Shown here piece by piece: positions 7,752 through 15,943 of a DNA stretch of 45,300 nucleotides. The position numbers and the translations under genes were made by a program. A model generated the notes under the pieces. It saw nothing but the letters and a program-made list of their open reading frames with translations. It was not told where the DNA came from and ran no database searches. The stretch's first letter is position 1; each line of letters starts with the position of its first letter. The DNA comes from CAADGL01 sp964643885 (GTDB lineage: Bacteria > Planctomycetota > Phycisphaerae > UBA1845 > Fen-1342): positions 1 through 45,300 of the forward strand of contig CAZXUI010000030.1 in the NCBI GenBank assembly GCA_964643885.1, read 5' to 3'.

Positions 7752-8048
7752 ATGACTTCCAAGTACGTTCGCAAGATGGCCGTGCTCTTCGCCGTCGGCG
7801 GCTGCACGTTCAGTCTCATGCTCGCCCAGGCCGAAGGGTGCCGTCAGGGCTTCTTCCGCAACCTGCTCGGCGGCATCGGTGCGGCCGGAATCGCGGCCGG
7901 TGTCAACGCCGCGGCGGAGCCGATCGGCTCGGACTTCCAGGAGTTCGTGGCGCCGCCGATCGAGGACTCGCTCCAGGCCACGTGGTCGGATTTCATCCGC
8001 GTGTTGTTCCCGGCGCACACGGCTCAGCGGCCGGTCTTCATCGACTGA
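7752..8048 (+). CDS. Small exported protein of unknown function
   Basis: A 98-residue product with an N-terminal signal-like hydrophobic stretch (KMAVLFAVGGCTFSLMLAQA), a Gly/Ala-rich helix (GGIGAAGIAAGVNAAAEPIG) and an amphipathic C-terminal helix. The Cys in VGGC could also be read as a lipobox. AAAGGA lies upstream of the ATG. It is about 105 nt after the porin on the same strand and before a strong terminator, so the two may share a transcript. No family is recognised. Confidence 0.7.
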   Translation: MTSKYVRKMAVLFAVGGCTFSLMLAQAEGCRQGFFRNLLGGIGAAGIAAGVNAAAEPIGSDFQEFVAPPIEDSLQATWSDFIRVLFPAHTAQRPVFID

Positions 8049-8108
8049 CGCCCAGCCGCATCACGGCATCACACGCTTCGCGCCAGCCTGAGGCGCGGCG
8101 CGCTACGA

Positions 8109-8151
8109 AACCGGGCGGGCCTCTCGCAGTCTCTGCGGGGCCCGCCCGGTT
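8109..8151. terminator. Strong bidirectional hairpin
   Basis: A 12-bp perfect stem AACCGGGCGGGC / GCCCGCCCGGTT, extended by one more pair, with a 17-nt loop. It separates the convergent 98-aa gene and the gamma-glutamyltransferase gene. Only a weak T-run follows. Confidence 0.75.
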
Positions 8152-8216
8152 CCACTTTGCACGATCTCCGACCGCTGACGGACCACACCCGGTGCGGCTC
8201 CGACTCGGCCGGCCGC

Positions 8217-9992
8217 CTAGTACCCCGCCGCCTGACCGTCCTTGCGCGACTCCGACGCCCCGTAGTACACGTCATTCTTCGCGTCATACAGGATCGCCTG
8301 GTACCCGCCGAACGGGCCGACCATCCGCTCGATCCGATGCCCCAGCTCGCCGAGCTTCTCGCGCGTGGCCGCGTCGACGCCCGACTCGAGCGCGACCGCC
8401 CCGCCGTCGCTCATCCGCTCGCCCGTCGGCTCGCTCGAGCGCGTGTGATACCAGCGGGCCGCGTCGCCCGCCTCCTGGAGGTTCATGCCGAAGTCGATCA
8501 TGTTGCAGACGATTTGCACGTGCCCCTGCGGCTGCATGTCGCCGCCCATCACGCCGAAGCTCATATACGGCTGGCCGTCCTTCGTGATGAACGCGGGGAT
8601 GATCGTATGGAACGGCCGCTTGTGCGGCTCGTAGACGTTCGGATGCCCCGGCTCGAGCGTGAACAGCTCCCCCCGGTCCTGCAAACAGAACCCCAGCCCG
8701 TCCGGACAGAGCCCGCTGCCAAAGCCGCGATAATTGCTGTTGATCAGCGAGACCATGTTGCGGTCCGCATCCGCCACGGTCAGGTAGATCGTGTCGCCGT
8801 CGCGGAGCTTCTCCTCCGCCTCGATCAGCCGGTCCACCGGCGGTTGCGGCCGGCCGTCGCGGGCCCACTCGAGCTCGCCGGCCGGAAAGCTGGCCGCGGC
8901 CTTCTGCATGTTGATCAACTTGCGCCGCTGAGCCGCGTACTCCTTGGAGATCAGCACGTCGACCGGCAGGTCGGCGAAGTCCGGGTCCGCGTAATACCGC
9001 GCCCGGTCCTCGAACACGACCTTCTTCGCCTCGATCATCAGGTGCAGATACTCGGGGCTGTTGTGCCCCATCTCCTTCAGGTCGTAGCCTTCGAGGATGT
9101 TGAGCATTTGCAGCGCCGCGATCCCCTGGCCGTTCGGCGGAAGCTCCCACACCTCGAAACCGCGGTAGGACGTCGAAACCGGCTCGATCCACGTGCTGGT
9201 GTGCAGCTCCAGGTCGCGCTTGCGAAGATAGCACCCGGTCCGCTGGAAAAAAGCGTCCATCCGCTCGGCCAGCGCGCCCTTGTAGAACGCATCGCGCCCG
9301 TCGCGGGCCAGCGTCTCGAGAGTCTCGGCCAGCCCCGGGTTGCGGAAGATCTCACCTTTTCGCGGCGCCTTTCCGCCCGGCAGAAACGTCTCCGAGAAGC
9401 CCGGATAGTCCTTCAGCACCCGCTCGCCGCTGCGCCAGTAATAGGCGATCAGCTCCGACACGGGGAACCCCTCCCGGGCGTAGCGGATCGCCGGGGCGAG
9501 CACCTCGCTCATCGGCAGCTTGCCGAAACGCGCGTGCAGCTCAAACCACCCGTCCACGCAGCCCGGCACCGTCACCGGCAGTGGGCCGAATTTCGGAATC
9601 TGCTTGCCGTCGCCCAGCTCGCGAAGCAACTGCTCACGCGTCAGCCCCAGCGGAGAGCGGCCGCTGGCGTTCAGTCCGTGCAGCTTGCCGCCCTTCGCGT
9701 CCCAGACGATCGCGAAAAGGTCCCCGCCCAGCCCGCAGCCCGTCGGCTCCATCAGCGCCAGGCACGCATTCGCCGCGATCGCCGCGTCCACCGCATTGCC
9801 CCCCTTGCGCAGAATCTCGATCGCCGCCTGCGTTGCCAGCGGCTGGCTCGTCGCGGCCATCCCGTGCCGCGCGATCACCTCCGAGCGCGTCGCGAACGGC
9901 AGCCCGCTGATGCGGTCGCCGCCCTGCGCCAACGCCGTGCTCACAATCAGGATCAACACGCCCAGTCCGCCGCAGATGATCTGGCTCGACAT
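8217..9992 (-). CDS. ggt: Gamma-glutamyltransferase, exported
   Basis: A 591-residue N-terminal-nucleophile hydrolase that removes or transfers gamma-glutamyl groups from glutathione and related amides, normally in the periplasm. It begins with a signal peptide (MSSQIICGGLGVLILIVSTALAQ). The large-subunit region shows HGMAATSQPLATQAAIEILRKGGNAVDAA and GCGLGGDLFAIVWD. The autocleavage/catalytic Thr is T401 in GDTIYLTVAD, followed by NMVSLINSNYRGFGSG. The small subunit ends with FGVMGGDMQPQGHVQI and ESRKDG. The lid-loop signature is the short type typical of bacterial GGT/cephalosporin-acylase-like subfamilies. ATG 9992 has GAGGAG just upstream; the reading frame extends further upstream but without such a site. 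It is divergent from the S9 peptidase, which could act on the peptides it releases. Confidence 0.95.
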   Translation of the reverse strand: MSSQIICGGLGVLILIVSTALAQGGDRISGLPFATRSEVIARHGMAATSQPLATQAAIEILRKGGNAVDAAIAANACLALMEPTGCGLGGDLFAIVWDAKGGKLHGLNASGRSPLGLTREQLLRELGDGKQIPKFGPLPVTVPGCVDGWFELHARFGKLPMSEVLAPAIRYAREGFPVSELIAYYWRSGERVLKDYPGFSETFLPGGKAPRKGEIFRNPGLAETLETLARDGRDAFYKGALAERMDAFFQRTGCYLRKRDLELHTSTWIEPVSTSYRGFEVWELPPNGQGIAALQMLNILEGYDLKEMGHNSPEYLHLMIEAKKVVFEDRARYYADPDFADLPVDVLISKEYAAQRRKLINMQKAAASFPAGELEWARDGRPQPPVDRLIEAEEKLRDGDTIYLTVADADRNMVSLINSNYRGFGSGLCPDGLGFCLQDRGELFTLEPGHPNVYEPHKRPFHTIIPAFITKDGQPYMSFGVMGGDMQPQGHVQIVCNMIDFGMNLQEAGDAARWYHTRSSEPTGERMSDGGAVALESGVDAATREKLGELGHRIERMVGPFGGYQAILYDAKNDVYYGASESRKDGQAAGY

Positions 9993-10245
9993 GCGTAGTC
10001 TCCTCAAGGAAGGGGCCCGCGGCAGTGTAACTCGCACCCGCCCGCCGCCAAAGCCGACCGCCCCGACCGCCCTCCAAACCGCTGCTGCAAGAGCGGCCGT
10101 TTCCCTGTACCATACCCCGCTCCGCGCAGTTCCTGAGCGGAACGCGCGCCGGCCGGGCTCTCCTCTTGTATGCGGGCGACTCGGCCCGGGGCGGACCGCG
10201 CTCGCGGCGCCGGCCGCGGCGGCCGCGGCCGGGGAATGACGAACC

Positions 10246-12336
10246 ATGAAGGGCGGGTACGAGATGGCGATGCGATCGAGTCATGCGGCCGCGCGGAGCG
10301 CGGCATTCTGTGCAGCAGTTCTGGCGGCCGGGCTGGCGGCGGCCGGCGGGCTGGCCGGCCGGCCGGCCCTGGCTTCTGAGAAGGGAGTGGGCGAGTTGAT
10401 TCCTCGGCAACTGATCTTCGGCAATCCGGAGCGCAGCTCCCCCAACATCAGCCCCGATGGCCGCAAGCTTGCGTTCCTAGCTCCCGACGAAGGCGTGCTG
10501 AACGTCTGGGTCGGCCCCGCGGACGACCCGTCGGCCGCCAAGCCGGTCACCAAGGACCGCCACCGCGGCGTGCGCATGTACTACTGGGCTTACACGAGCA
10601 ATCACATCCTTTATCTCCAGGACAAGGACGGCGACGAGAACTGGCGCGTGCACTGCGTCGACCTGGTCAGCGGCGCGATCCGCGACCTGACGCCCTTCGA
10701 AGGTGTCCAGGCCCGCATCCAGGAGCTGAGCCACCGCCGCCCCGAAGAGATCCTCGTGGCCATCAACAACCGCGAGCCGGCCCTGCACGACATCCACCGG
10801 GTCAACATCACCACCGGCGAGATGACGCTCGTGCAGAAGAACGAGTTCGGCGAGGGCGGGTTCATCGCCTTCCTGACCGACAGCGATTTCCGCGTCCGCT
10901 TCGGCCTGACGATGGAGCCCGACGGCGGCCAGCGAATCATGCAGCCCGCCGGCGAAAGCTGGGAGGTCTTCCAGACGATCGAGCACGGCGACACGCTGAC
11001 GACGTCGCCCGTCGGCTTCGACGCCGGCGGCCAGACGCTCTACATGGTCGACAGCCGCGGCCGCGACACGGCCGCTCTCACCGCGGTCGATCTGAAGAGC
11101 GACGAGACGAAGGTGCTCGCACAGGACCCGCGGGCGGATATCGACGACACGCTCGTGCACCCCACCGAGCACACGGTCCAGGCGGCCGGCTTCAGCTATG
11201 AGCGCAAGCAGTGGGTCGTGCTGGACCAGTCGCTCAAGGCGGACTTCGAGTATCTCCAGACCGTCGTCGACGGCGACTTCGACATCTCCAGCCGCTCGCT
11301 CGACGACCGCCGCTGGGTCGTGACCTACTCGCTCGATTCCGGCCCGGCCCGCTTCTATCTGTATGAGCGCGACTCGCGCAACGCCAGGCTGCTCTTCACC
11401 GCCCGGCCGGCGCTCGAGAAATACACGCTCGCCCGGATGCACCCGACGACGATCCGCAGCCGCGACGGCCTGGACCTGGTCAGCTATCTGACGCTTCCGC
11501 CGCAGCACGATGCGGACGGCAACGGCCGGCCCGACAAGCCGCTGCCGACGGTGCTGCTGGTGCACGGCGGTCCGTGGGCCCGCGACCTGTGGGGGTTCGA
11601 TCCGGAGCATCAGTGGCTGGCCAACCGCGGCTACGCGGTGCTGAGCGTGAACTTCCGCGGCTCGACCGGCTTCGGCAAGAAGTTCACCAACGCCGGCGAC
11701 CTCGAGTGGGCCGCCAAGATGCACGACGACCTGGTGGATGCGGTCCGCTGGGCGGTGCGCGAGAAGATCGCCGATCCCGATCGCGTCGCCATCATGGGCG
11801 GCAGCTACGGCGGCTACGCCACGCTGGTCGGCCTGACCTTCACGCCCGACCTGTTCGCCTGCGGCGTCGACATCGTCGGCCCGTCCAATCTCGTCACGCT
11901 GCTCGAGTCGATTCCGCCCTACTGGCAGCCGCTGGTCGAGCTCTTCGCCAAGCGCGTCGGCGATCATCGAACGGAAGAGGGCCGCAAATTCCTCATGTCG
12001 CGCTCGCCGATCTCCTTCGTGGACAAAATCCGCCGCCCGCTGCTGATCGGCCAGGGGGCCAACGACCCGCGCGTCAAGCAGGCCGAATCGGACCAGATCG
12101 TCACCGCCATGCGCAAGAAGAGCATCCCCGTCACCTACGCGCTCTATCCGGACGAGGGTCACGGCTTCGCTCGGCCGGAGAACCGGCTCTCGTTCTTCGC
12201 CGTGGCGGAGGCGTTTCTGGGTGAGCATCTGGGCGGGACGATCGAGCCGTTCGGCGACGACCTGGAGGGATCGAGCCTGAAGGTGCCTACGGGTGCGGAC
12301 GAGGTGCCTGGTTTGAAGGACGCGCTGGGCGAGTAG
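10246..12336 (+). CDS. S9 family prolyl-oligopeptidase-type peptidase, exported
   Basis: A 696-residue serine peptidase of the acylaminoacyl-/dipeptidyl-peptidase branch. A signal peptide (ending ...GRPALA) is followed by a beta-propeller with repeated WD40-like blades (ISPDGRKLAFLAPDEG; VWVGPADD) and a C-terminal alpha/beta-hydrolase domain. The catalytic triad is visible: S520 in MGGSYGGYA, D607 in GANDPRV, H639 in DEGHGFA. The oxyanion-side motif LLVHGGPWARD is also present. ATG 10246 is chosen for GGGGA about 9 nt upstream; ATG 10264 is an alternative. The gene starts 253 bp from the divergent ggt. The acidic C-terminal tail after 680 is not part of the hydrolase fold. Confidence 0.93.
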   Translation: MKGGYEMAMRSSHAAARSAAFCAAVLAAGLAAAGGLAGRPALASEKGVGELIPRQLIFGNPERSSPNISPDGRKLAFLAPDEGVLNVWVGPADDPSAAKPVTKDRHRGVRMYYWAYTSNHILYLQDKDGDENWRVHCVDLVSGAIRDLTPFEGVQARIQELSHRRPEEILVAINNREPALHDIHRVNITTGEMTLVQKNEFGEGGFIAFLTDSDFRVRFGLTMEPDGGQRIMQPAGESWEVFQTIEHGDTLTTSPVGFDAGGQTLYMVDSRGRDTAALTAVDLKSDETKVLAQDPRADIDDTLVHPTEHTVQAAGFSYERKQWVVLDQSLKADFEYLQTVVDGDFDISSRSLDDRRWVVTYSLDSGPARFYLYERDSRNARLLFTARPALEKYTLARMHPTTIRSRDGLDLVSYLTLPPQHDADGNGRPDKPLPTVLLVHGGPWARDLWGFDPEHQWLANRGYAVLSVNFRGSTGFGKKFTNAGDLEWAAKMHDDLVDAVRWAVREKIADPDRVAIMGGSYGGYATLVGLTFTPDLFACGVDIVGPSNLVTLLESIPPYWQPLVELFAKRVGDHRTEEGRKFLMSRSPISFVDKIRRPLLIGQGANDPRVKQAESDQIVTAMRKKSIPVTYALYPDEGHGFARPENRLSFFAVAEAFLGEHLGGTIEPFGDDLEGSSLKVPTGADEVPGLKDALGE

Positions 12337-12719
12337 TCTTCTAGCCGGGTCCGGCGAGCCGTTCGCGACGTTGCTCAGCGCCGCGACGGTAATTCCGCTC
12401 GTGCGAGAATCCCTTCTCGCACCAGGCGGGTGGGGCGGGCCTCTGTGCCCGCCGAGCACCTTGCCGCGCGCGAACCCGGCCCGCGCTGCCGATCTGCTCC
12501 GAGCCGCGACCGTGAGGGAGCGGGCCAACCGAGCAACCGCCCCCCGCGTAGACGCGCCAAGACGCGCACACCTGAAGACAACGAATCAGCGCATGAGATA
12601 GGTGAATGTCACCAGGCGCTTGCGCGGGCAGCGCCTCACCCCCCGCCCGCTCGCTCACGCTCGCGGCTCCGATCATGCGGGCGGAACGCCCGCGCGCCCC
12701 GACCGGGCGGCCCGCCCCC
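12337..12719. repeat. Intergenic repeat region (hairpins plus one inverted-repeat element)
   Basis: 383 bp without a real gene. At 12425-12455 there is a hairpin built on GGGGCGGGCCTCTGTGCCCGCC. The inverted-repeat element 12501-12669 follows, then a GGGCGGAACGCCCGC palindrome near 12680. The open frames crossing this space are artefacts of repeat sequence. Confidence 0.7.
12501..12669. repeat. MITE-like inverted-repeat element, copy 1 (169 bp)
   Basis: Left end 12501-12525 begins GAGCCGCGACCGTGAGGG; right end 12645-12669 is its reverse complement with 23 of 25 positions matching. Inside lie CGCGCACACCTG, AGGTGAATGTC (12600-12610) and a hairpin AGGCGCT/AGCGCCT around TGCGCGGGC. The same order of features occurs in the copies at 18936, 22158 (inverted) and 27394. 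Confidence 0.75.
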
Positions 12720-13082
12720 TCACTGCCCCCGATACTCGCACGCGCTCGTGCACGTCTCATGCACGATCACCGCCGCCAGCAACGGCAGCTCCGGCCGCAG
12801 GCGCTGCCAGACCCACCGCGCGACGTTCTCCGCCGTCGGGTTCTCCAGCCCCTCGATCTCGTTCAGACAGTAATGGTCCAGCCGCTTGCGCACCGGCTCG
12901 CAGGCGGCCTTGATCTCGCCATAGTCCACGAGATATCCCGCCGCCGGGTCCACCTCCCCCTCGACCACCACGTCCACGCGAAAGCTGTGCCCGTGCAGCC
13001 GGCGGCACTTGTGCCCCTCGGGAAACGTCGGCAGCCAGTGCGCCGCCTCGAACGAGAACGATTTGCTCAGCCGAACCCGCAT
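12720..13082 (-). CDS. queD: 6-carboxy-5,6,7,8-tetrahydropterin synthase QueD
   Basis: Second enzyme of queuosine/7-deazaguanine synthesis; converts 7,8-dihydroneopterin triphosphate to 6-carboxytetrahydropterin. The 120-residue product carries the zinc-binding His set (SFEAAHWL and LHGHSF) and the catalytic Cys in the QueD-type CRRLHGHSF, which separates QueD from true pyruvoyl-tetrahydropterin synthases. PTAENVARW and the C-terminal VHETCTSACEY complete the family pattern. ATG 13082 is chosen as the first residue of the conserved fold. It lies 76 nt after queE on the same strand, the next enzyme in the pathway. queC and queF are not in the window. Confidence 0.93.
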   Translation of the reverse strand: MRVRLSKSFSFEAAHWLPTFPEGHKCRRLHGHSFRVDVVVEGEVDPAAGYLVDYGEIKAACEPVRKRLDHYCLNEIEGLENPTAENVARWVWQRLRPELPLLAAVIVHETCTSACEYRGQ

Positions 13083-13158
13083 CGTCTCTCTGTCGTGCAC
13101 CGGCCGCGCCGCCCGCCGGACGCCTCGCACGGCCCGCCGCGCGCGGTCCGCCGCGCCG

Positions 13159-13845
13159 CTACACGCCCCGCATCATCGCCGGCCAGATCACCTTGTGCAA
13201 TTGATACCCGAAGCGCACGTTCAGCCGATCCTCGAGCATCCACCCGGCCAGCTCGGCCGGCTCCAGGTGCCCGCGATAAAGCGCCAGGTCGCCGCGCTCC
13301 TCGATCCCGACCACCGGCGCGAAGATCACCGCGCAGCGCCGCGTCAGGTCATAGCGGCTGACCACCTCGCGGCTCCACTCGTAATCCTCGCGCGTGCCGA
13401 TCACGAACTTCACCTCGTCACGCGGCGTGAGCAGCTCGATATTCTCCCAGCAGTTCCGCTCGCTCTCGCCGCTGCCGGGCGTCTTCAGATCGACGATCCG
13501 CACGACCCGCGGGTCGACCTTCTCGATCGATACCGCGCCGCTCGTCTCGAGCAGCACCGTCTCGTGCCCGGCCAGCAGCCGCTCCAGCAGCGGATAGACG
13601 CCCGGCTGAAGCAGCGGCTCGCCGCCCGTCACCTCGACCGCCGGACAGTCGTACGCCCGGACGCGCTCGATCACCTCGTCGAGCGACATCCACTGCCCTT
13701 CGTAGAACGAATACTCCGTGTCGCAGTAGGTGCAGCGCAGGTGGCAGCCCGTCAGCCGCACGAAGACACAGCGCACCCCCGCCCGCGTGCCTTCCCCCTG
13801 CACCGAGTGAAAGATCTCGTTGACCCGCAGCCGCTGAGATTCCAT
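13159..13845 (-). CDS. queE: 7-carboxy-7-deazaguanine synthase QueE
   Basis: Radical SAM enzyme that turns carboxytetrahydropterin into 7-carboxy-7-deazaguanine on the way to preQ0 and queuosine. The 228-residue product has EIFHSVQGEGTRAG at the N-terminus, the iron-sulfur motif CHLRCTYC (a Cx3Cx2C motif) and VEVTGGEPLLQ, the SAM-binding GGE segment. Length and motif order match the longer QueE type. It lies between the nitroreductase (42 nt upstream) and queD (76 nt downstream), all on the minus strand, so an operon is likely. The ribosome site before ATG 13845 is weak. Confidence 0.95.
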   Translation of the reverse strand: MESQRLRVNEIFHSVQGEGTRAGVRCVFVRLTGCHLRCTYCDTEYSFYEGQWMSLDEVIERVRAYDCPAVEVTGGEPLLQPGVYPLLERLLAGHETVLLETSGAVSIEKVDPRVVRIVDLKTPGSGESERNCWENIELLTPRDEVKFVIGTREDYEWSREVVSRYDLTRRCAVIFAPVVGIEERGDLALYRGHLEPAELAGWMLEDRLNVRFGYQLHKVIWPAMMRGV

Positions 13846-13887
13846 CTGCTCGTCGTCTCTGTCAGGTTGCCGCCCGACCCCGCGCCC

Positions 13888-14484
13888 CTAGAACGCGAAC
13901 GGTCCCTCGCGCGAAATCTCCTCCACGCGCTTGCGCCCCGTCGGCAACTCGCGTTCCCGCAGCTCCGCCGGCAGCTTCTCCGGGTCGCCCGGCCGGCCGA
14001 CCGCCACCATCGCCTCTACGCCGAAATCGTCGGGCACCTTCAGCGCCGTCCGCGCCTTGTCGGCGTGAAAGCCCGCCATGCCGTGCACGACGAGCCCCAT
14101 CTGCGAACCCTGAAGCTGGAGGTTTTGCAGCGCCGCACCGGTATCCAGCACGTGCACCGGATTCGGCTTGCCGTTCATGCTGAACACGCGATGCGCCAGC
14201 ACCACCAGCAGCACACCCGCATTGCGGCACCAGACCTGGTTCGCCTCCACCAGCAGGTCGAAGAACGTCTTCCAGTGCGGCCCGTCGCGATGCGCGTACA
14301 GGAAACGCCACTCCTGCTCGTTGTACGTCGACGGCGCCCAGCGGGCCGCCTCCAGCAGCCGGTCCAGCTCCGCCTGCGACACGGGCTCGCCCGTCATCGC
14401 CCGCGGCGACCAGCGCCGCCAGAAAATCGGCTCGATCTCGTGCTCCGGCCGGCGGTGCGCGGCCGGGTCAGGCAGTTTCGCCAT
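13888..14484 (-). CDS. Nitroreductase-family FMN oxidoreductase
   Basis: A 198-residue flavoprotein of the nitroreductase superfamily, which uses NAD(P)H to reduce nitro, quinone or enone groups. Visible signatures are RRWSPRAMTGEPV at the FMN phosphate site, ARWAPSTYNEQEWRF, DTGAALQNLQLQGSQMGLVVHGM for the dimer/FMN core, and VGRPGDPEKLP. ATG 14484 is preferred to 14493 because GGGAG then has a normal 10-nt spacing. It heads the likely operon with queE and queD; a direct role in deazaguanine metabolism is not shown and may be coincidental. Confidence 0.9.
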   Translation of the reverse strand: MAKLPDPAAHRRPEHEIEPIFWRRWSPRAMTGEPVSQAELDRLLEAARWAPSTYNEQEWRFLYAHRDGPHWKTFFDLLVEANQVWCRNAGVLLVVLAHRVFSMNGKPNPVHVLDTGAALQNLQLQGSQMGLVVHGMAGFHADKARTALKVPDDFGVEAMVAVGRPGDPEKLPAELRERELPTGRKRVEEISREGPFAF

Positions 14485-14620
14485 GCTCTGCATCTCCCTT
14501 CGGCCTGAGGCCCGCGGCCGCGGGCCCGTTATCGGAGAGTATATGCGCGCGAGGAGGATGGCCGTCGCGTCAGGGCGCGCGGGCGTCGTCGATGGGGAGC
14601 GCGGGCGTCCCGGCCGCCTT

Positions 14621-14734
14621 CAGAACCCCGTGCGCCAAGCACGGGGTCTATTGACCGCCGACCGGCCCGCCCGCCATCAGAACCCCGTGCGCCGAGCACG
14701 GGGTCGATTGACCGCCGACCGGCCCGCCGGCGTG
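14621..14734. repeat. Two tandem 57-bp units, each with a hairpin
   Basis: Unit 14621-14677 is repeated at 14678-14734 with few changes. Each unit contains ACCCCGTGC and GCACGGGGT arms (9-bp stem, 5-nt loop) and the spacer TTGACCGCCGACCGGCCCGC. The array lies just downstream of the selC tRNA on its strand, so the hairpins could end its transcript. A GGGGAGCGCGGGCGTC piece of another repeat family precedes it at about 14594. Confidence 0.8.
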
Positions 14735-14770
14735 ATCCGCGCAACCTGTTTTCCATAAATCAGTTACGAA

Positions 14771-14866
14771 CGGGAGTGGATGGGAATCGAACCCACCAGA
14801 GGCTGAGGGTACAGCCTCTCAACGGCTTTGAAGGCCGCGGGACCCACCAGGCGTCCGGACACTCCC
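14771..14866 (-). tRNA. selC: tRNA-Sec (anticodon UCA)
   Basis: A 96-nt tRNA on the minus strand. The 5' GGGAGTG pairs with 3' CACTCCC. The anticodon arm is CGGC-CTTCAAA-GCCG with TCA at 14829-14831. A long variable arm AGAGGCTG/CAGCCTCT (8 bp) and a T-arm with GGTTCGATTCC follow. The D-region GCCTGGTGGG and the CTTCAAA loop are typical of bacterial selenocysteine tRNA, which reads UGA. The CCA end is not encoded. It implies that the organism makes selenoproteins; selA, selB and selD are not in the window. Confidence 0.9.
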
Positions 14867-15041
14867 AGGCCGCGTCGCGGACGGGTAGTGTAGCAGACTC
14901 GCCCGCCGGCCGCGCCGGCCGCCAGTGACTCCGGCCTGCCTCTGGCGGACCTCCCGGGCGGCGACAGGTGGCGGTTCAGCGTGCTCAGGGCCCGCATGCG
15001 GGGCCGGCCGCGGACCCGCACGCCCCACCGGGAACCCCGCA

Positions 15042-15069
15042 TTGCGTGCGCGATTTCTGCGCGTATAAT
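15042..15069 (+). promoter_or_regulatory. Sigma-70-type promoter
   Basis: TTGCGT (15042-15047), 16-nt spacer and a perfect TATAAT (15064-15069), about 50 nt before the start of the zinc-ribbon membrane protein gene. TATAAT stands out sharply in this GC-rich setting. Confidence 0.65.
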
Positions 15070-15122
15070 GGAACCGCGAGTCCACGTTCACGTATCCGGC
15101 AAGTCTGCCTGACGAGGTGACT

Positions 15123-15482
15123 TTGAAGAACCTGACGCCCGTCCTGCTGATCGCCTTCATACTGGGGTGCGGTCTGTGGCTGTTCTATTGGAATGCGTCC
15201 AAGCCCGCCCCGGGCGAGACGGTCGCCCACATGCAGCCGCTGGCCTGTACCTCCTGCGGCAAGGCGTACGCGGACAAGGTCGGTGATCCGCCGGTCGAGT
15301 GCCGCTTTTGCGGCGAGCGGACGGTCTGGCGGGCGCAGAAGTGCGCCAAGTGCGACGCCGTTTTCCCGATGATCCGCCAGGGCGCGACGGAAGGCGCCAA
15401 GCGCGAGGGCGTCGCCTGCACGAAGTGCGGCAGCACGCGCTTCGGCGATCCGCTGCCGGAGGATCTCTCGCCGCTGCCGTGA
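15123..15482 (+). CDS. Membrane-anchored zinc-ribbon protein
   Basis: A 119-residue protein with one N-terminal membrane helix (LTPVLLIAFILGCGLWLFYW) and a soluble part with several CxxC pairs: CTSC, CRFC, CAKC and CTKC, i.e. two zinc ribbons in tandem. The start is taken as TTG 15123 because GAGGTGA lies right before it; GTG 15117 would overlap that ribosome site. A good promoter is at 15042. The function is unknown; tandem ribbons of this kind may bind nucleic acid or protein. It is divergent from selC. Confidence 0.75.
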   Translation: MKNLTPVLLIAFILGCGLWLFYWNASKPAPGETVAHMQPLACTSCGKAYADKVGDPPVECRFCGERTVWRAQKCAKCDAVFPMIRQGATEGAKREGVACTKCGSTRFGDPLPEDLSPLP

Positions 15483-15943
15483 ACGCCCCCCTTACTCGCT
15501 CATGCCTTCGAATCGTCGCCTCAGGCGGCGATGAACTGCTCGCGATAGTGACGCATCCGCGTCGTCGGTACGTCCTCAGACTCGTTACGGTACATTTGCA
15601 ACCGGCAGGGACTCTCGTTGAGGCCGAATCGAGAGTCGGGGAGTACGACATCTCCGAGCAAGCTGCCCGCCGGACGGGACTCCAGCGATCGCGATTGATC
15701 GGGACCTCTCCGTGTGTGAATAGTCGCGGGACAATTGCGTAACCGCTCCCGAAGGTTACATCAATTCGGCGGAGTCCCGAGCTCATGGAAGCCCAGTTCG
15801 GGCGAATCCAACACGGCGACCCAGCGATACGTGACAATTTTCTTCTTGACACTTGTTGAACGTGCGGCTAGCGTTCGATGTTATCTGCCCGCGGGTGCCC
15901 GCGGGGGGTCAGCTCGGACTCGCGACTCGCAGGGAGACATTCA
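15483..15943. other. Intergenic region, possibly with a decayed reading frame
   Basis: 461 bp with no firm gene. In one plus frame (about 15534-15741) there is a run DELLAIVTHPRRRYVLRLV that recalls short winged-helix domains with an 'HPRRRYVL' motif, but it has no start with a ribosome site and loses coherence after about 40 residues; it may be a gene remnant. A TTGACA at 15846-15851, near TAGCGT, is a candidate promoter for the dockerin gene. Base composition falls toward the right. Confidence 0.4.

Noticed and set aside
8217..9992. Inactive gamma-glutamyltransferase because the usual TTH motif is absent
   Set aside because: Alignment of GDTIYLTVAD puts T401 at the nucleophile position, so the residue is present.
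12341..12873. Several 60-150 codon frames in the repeat region
   Set aside because: They are translations of palindromic repeats and of the antisense of queD; no ribosome sites.
14764..15160. Minus-strand open frames of 92 and 113 codons across 14764-15160
   Set aside because: They run through the tRNA-Sec gene and the promoter of the divergent gene, with Arg/Gly-rich composition typical of high-GC shadow frames.
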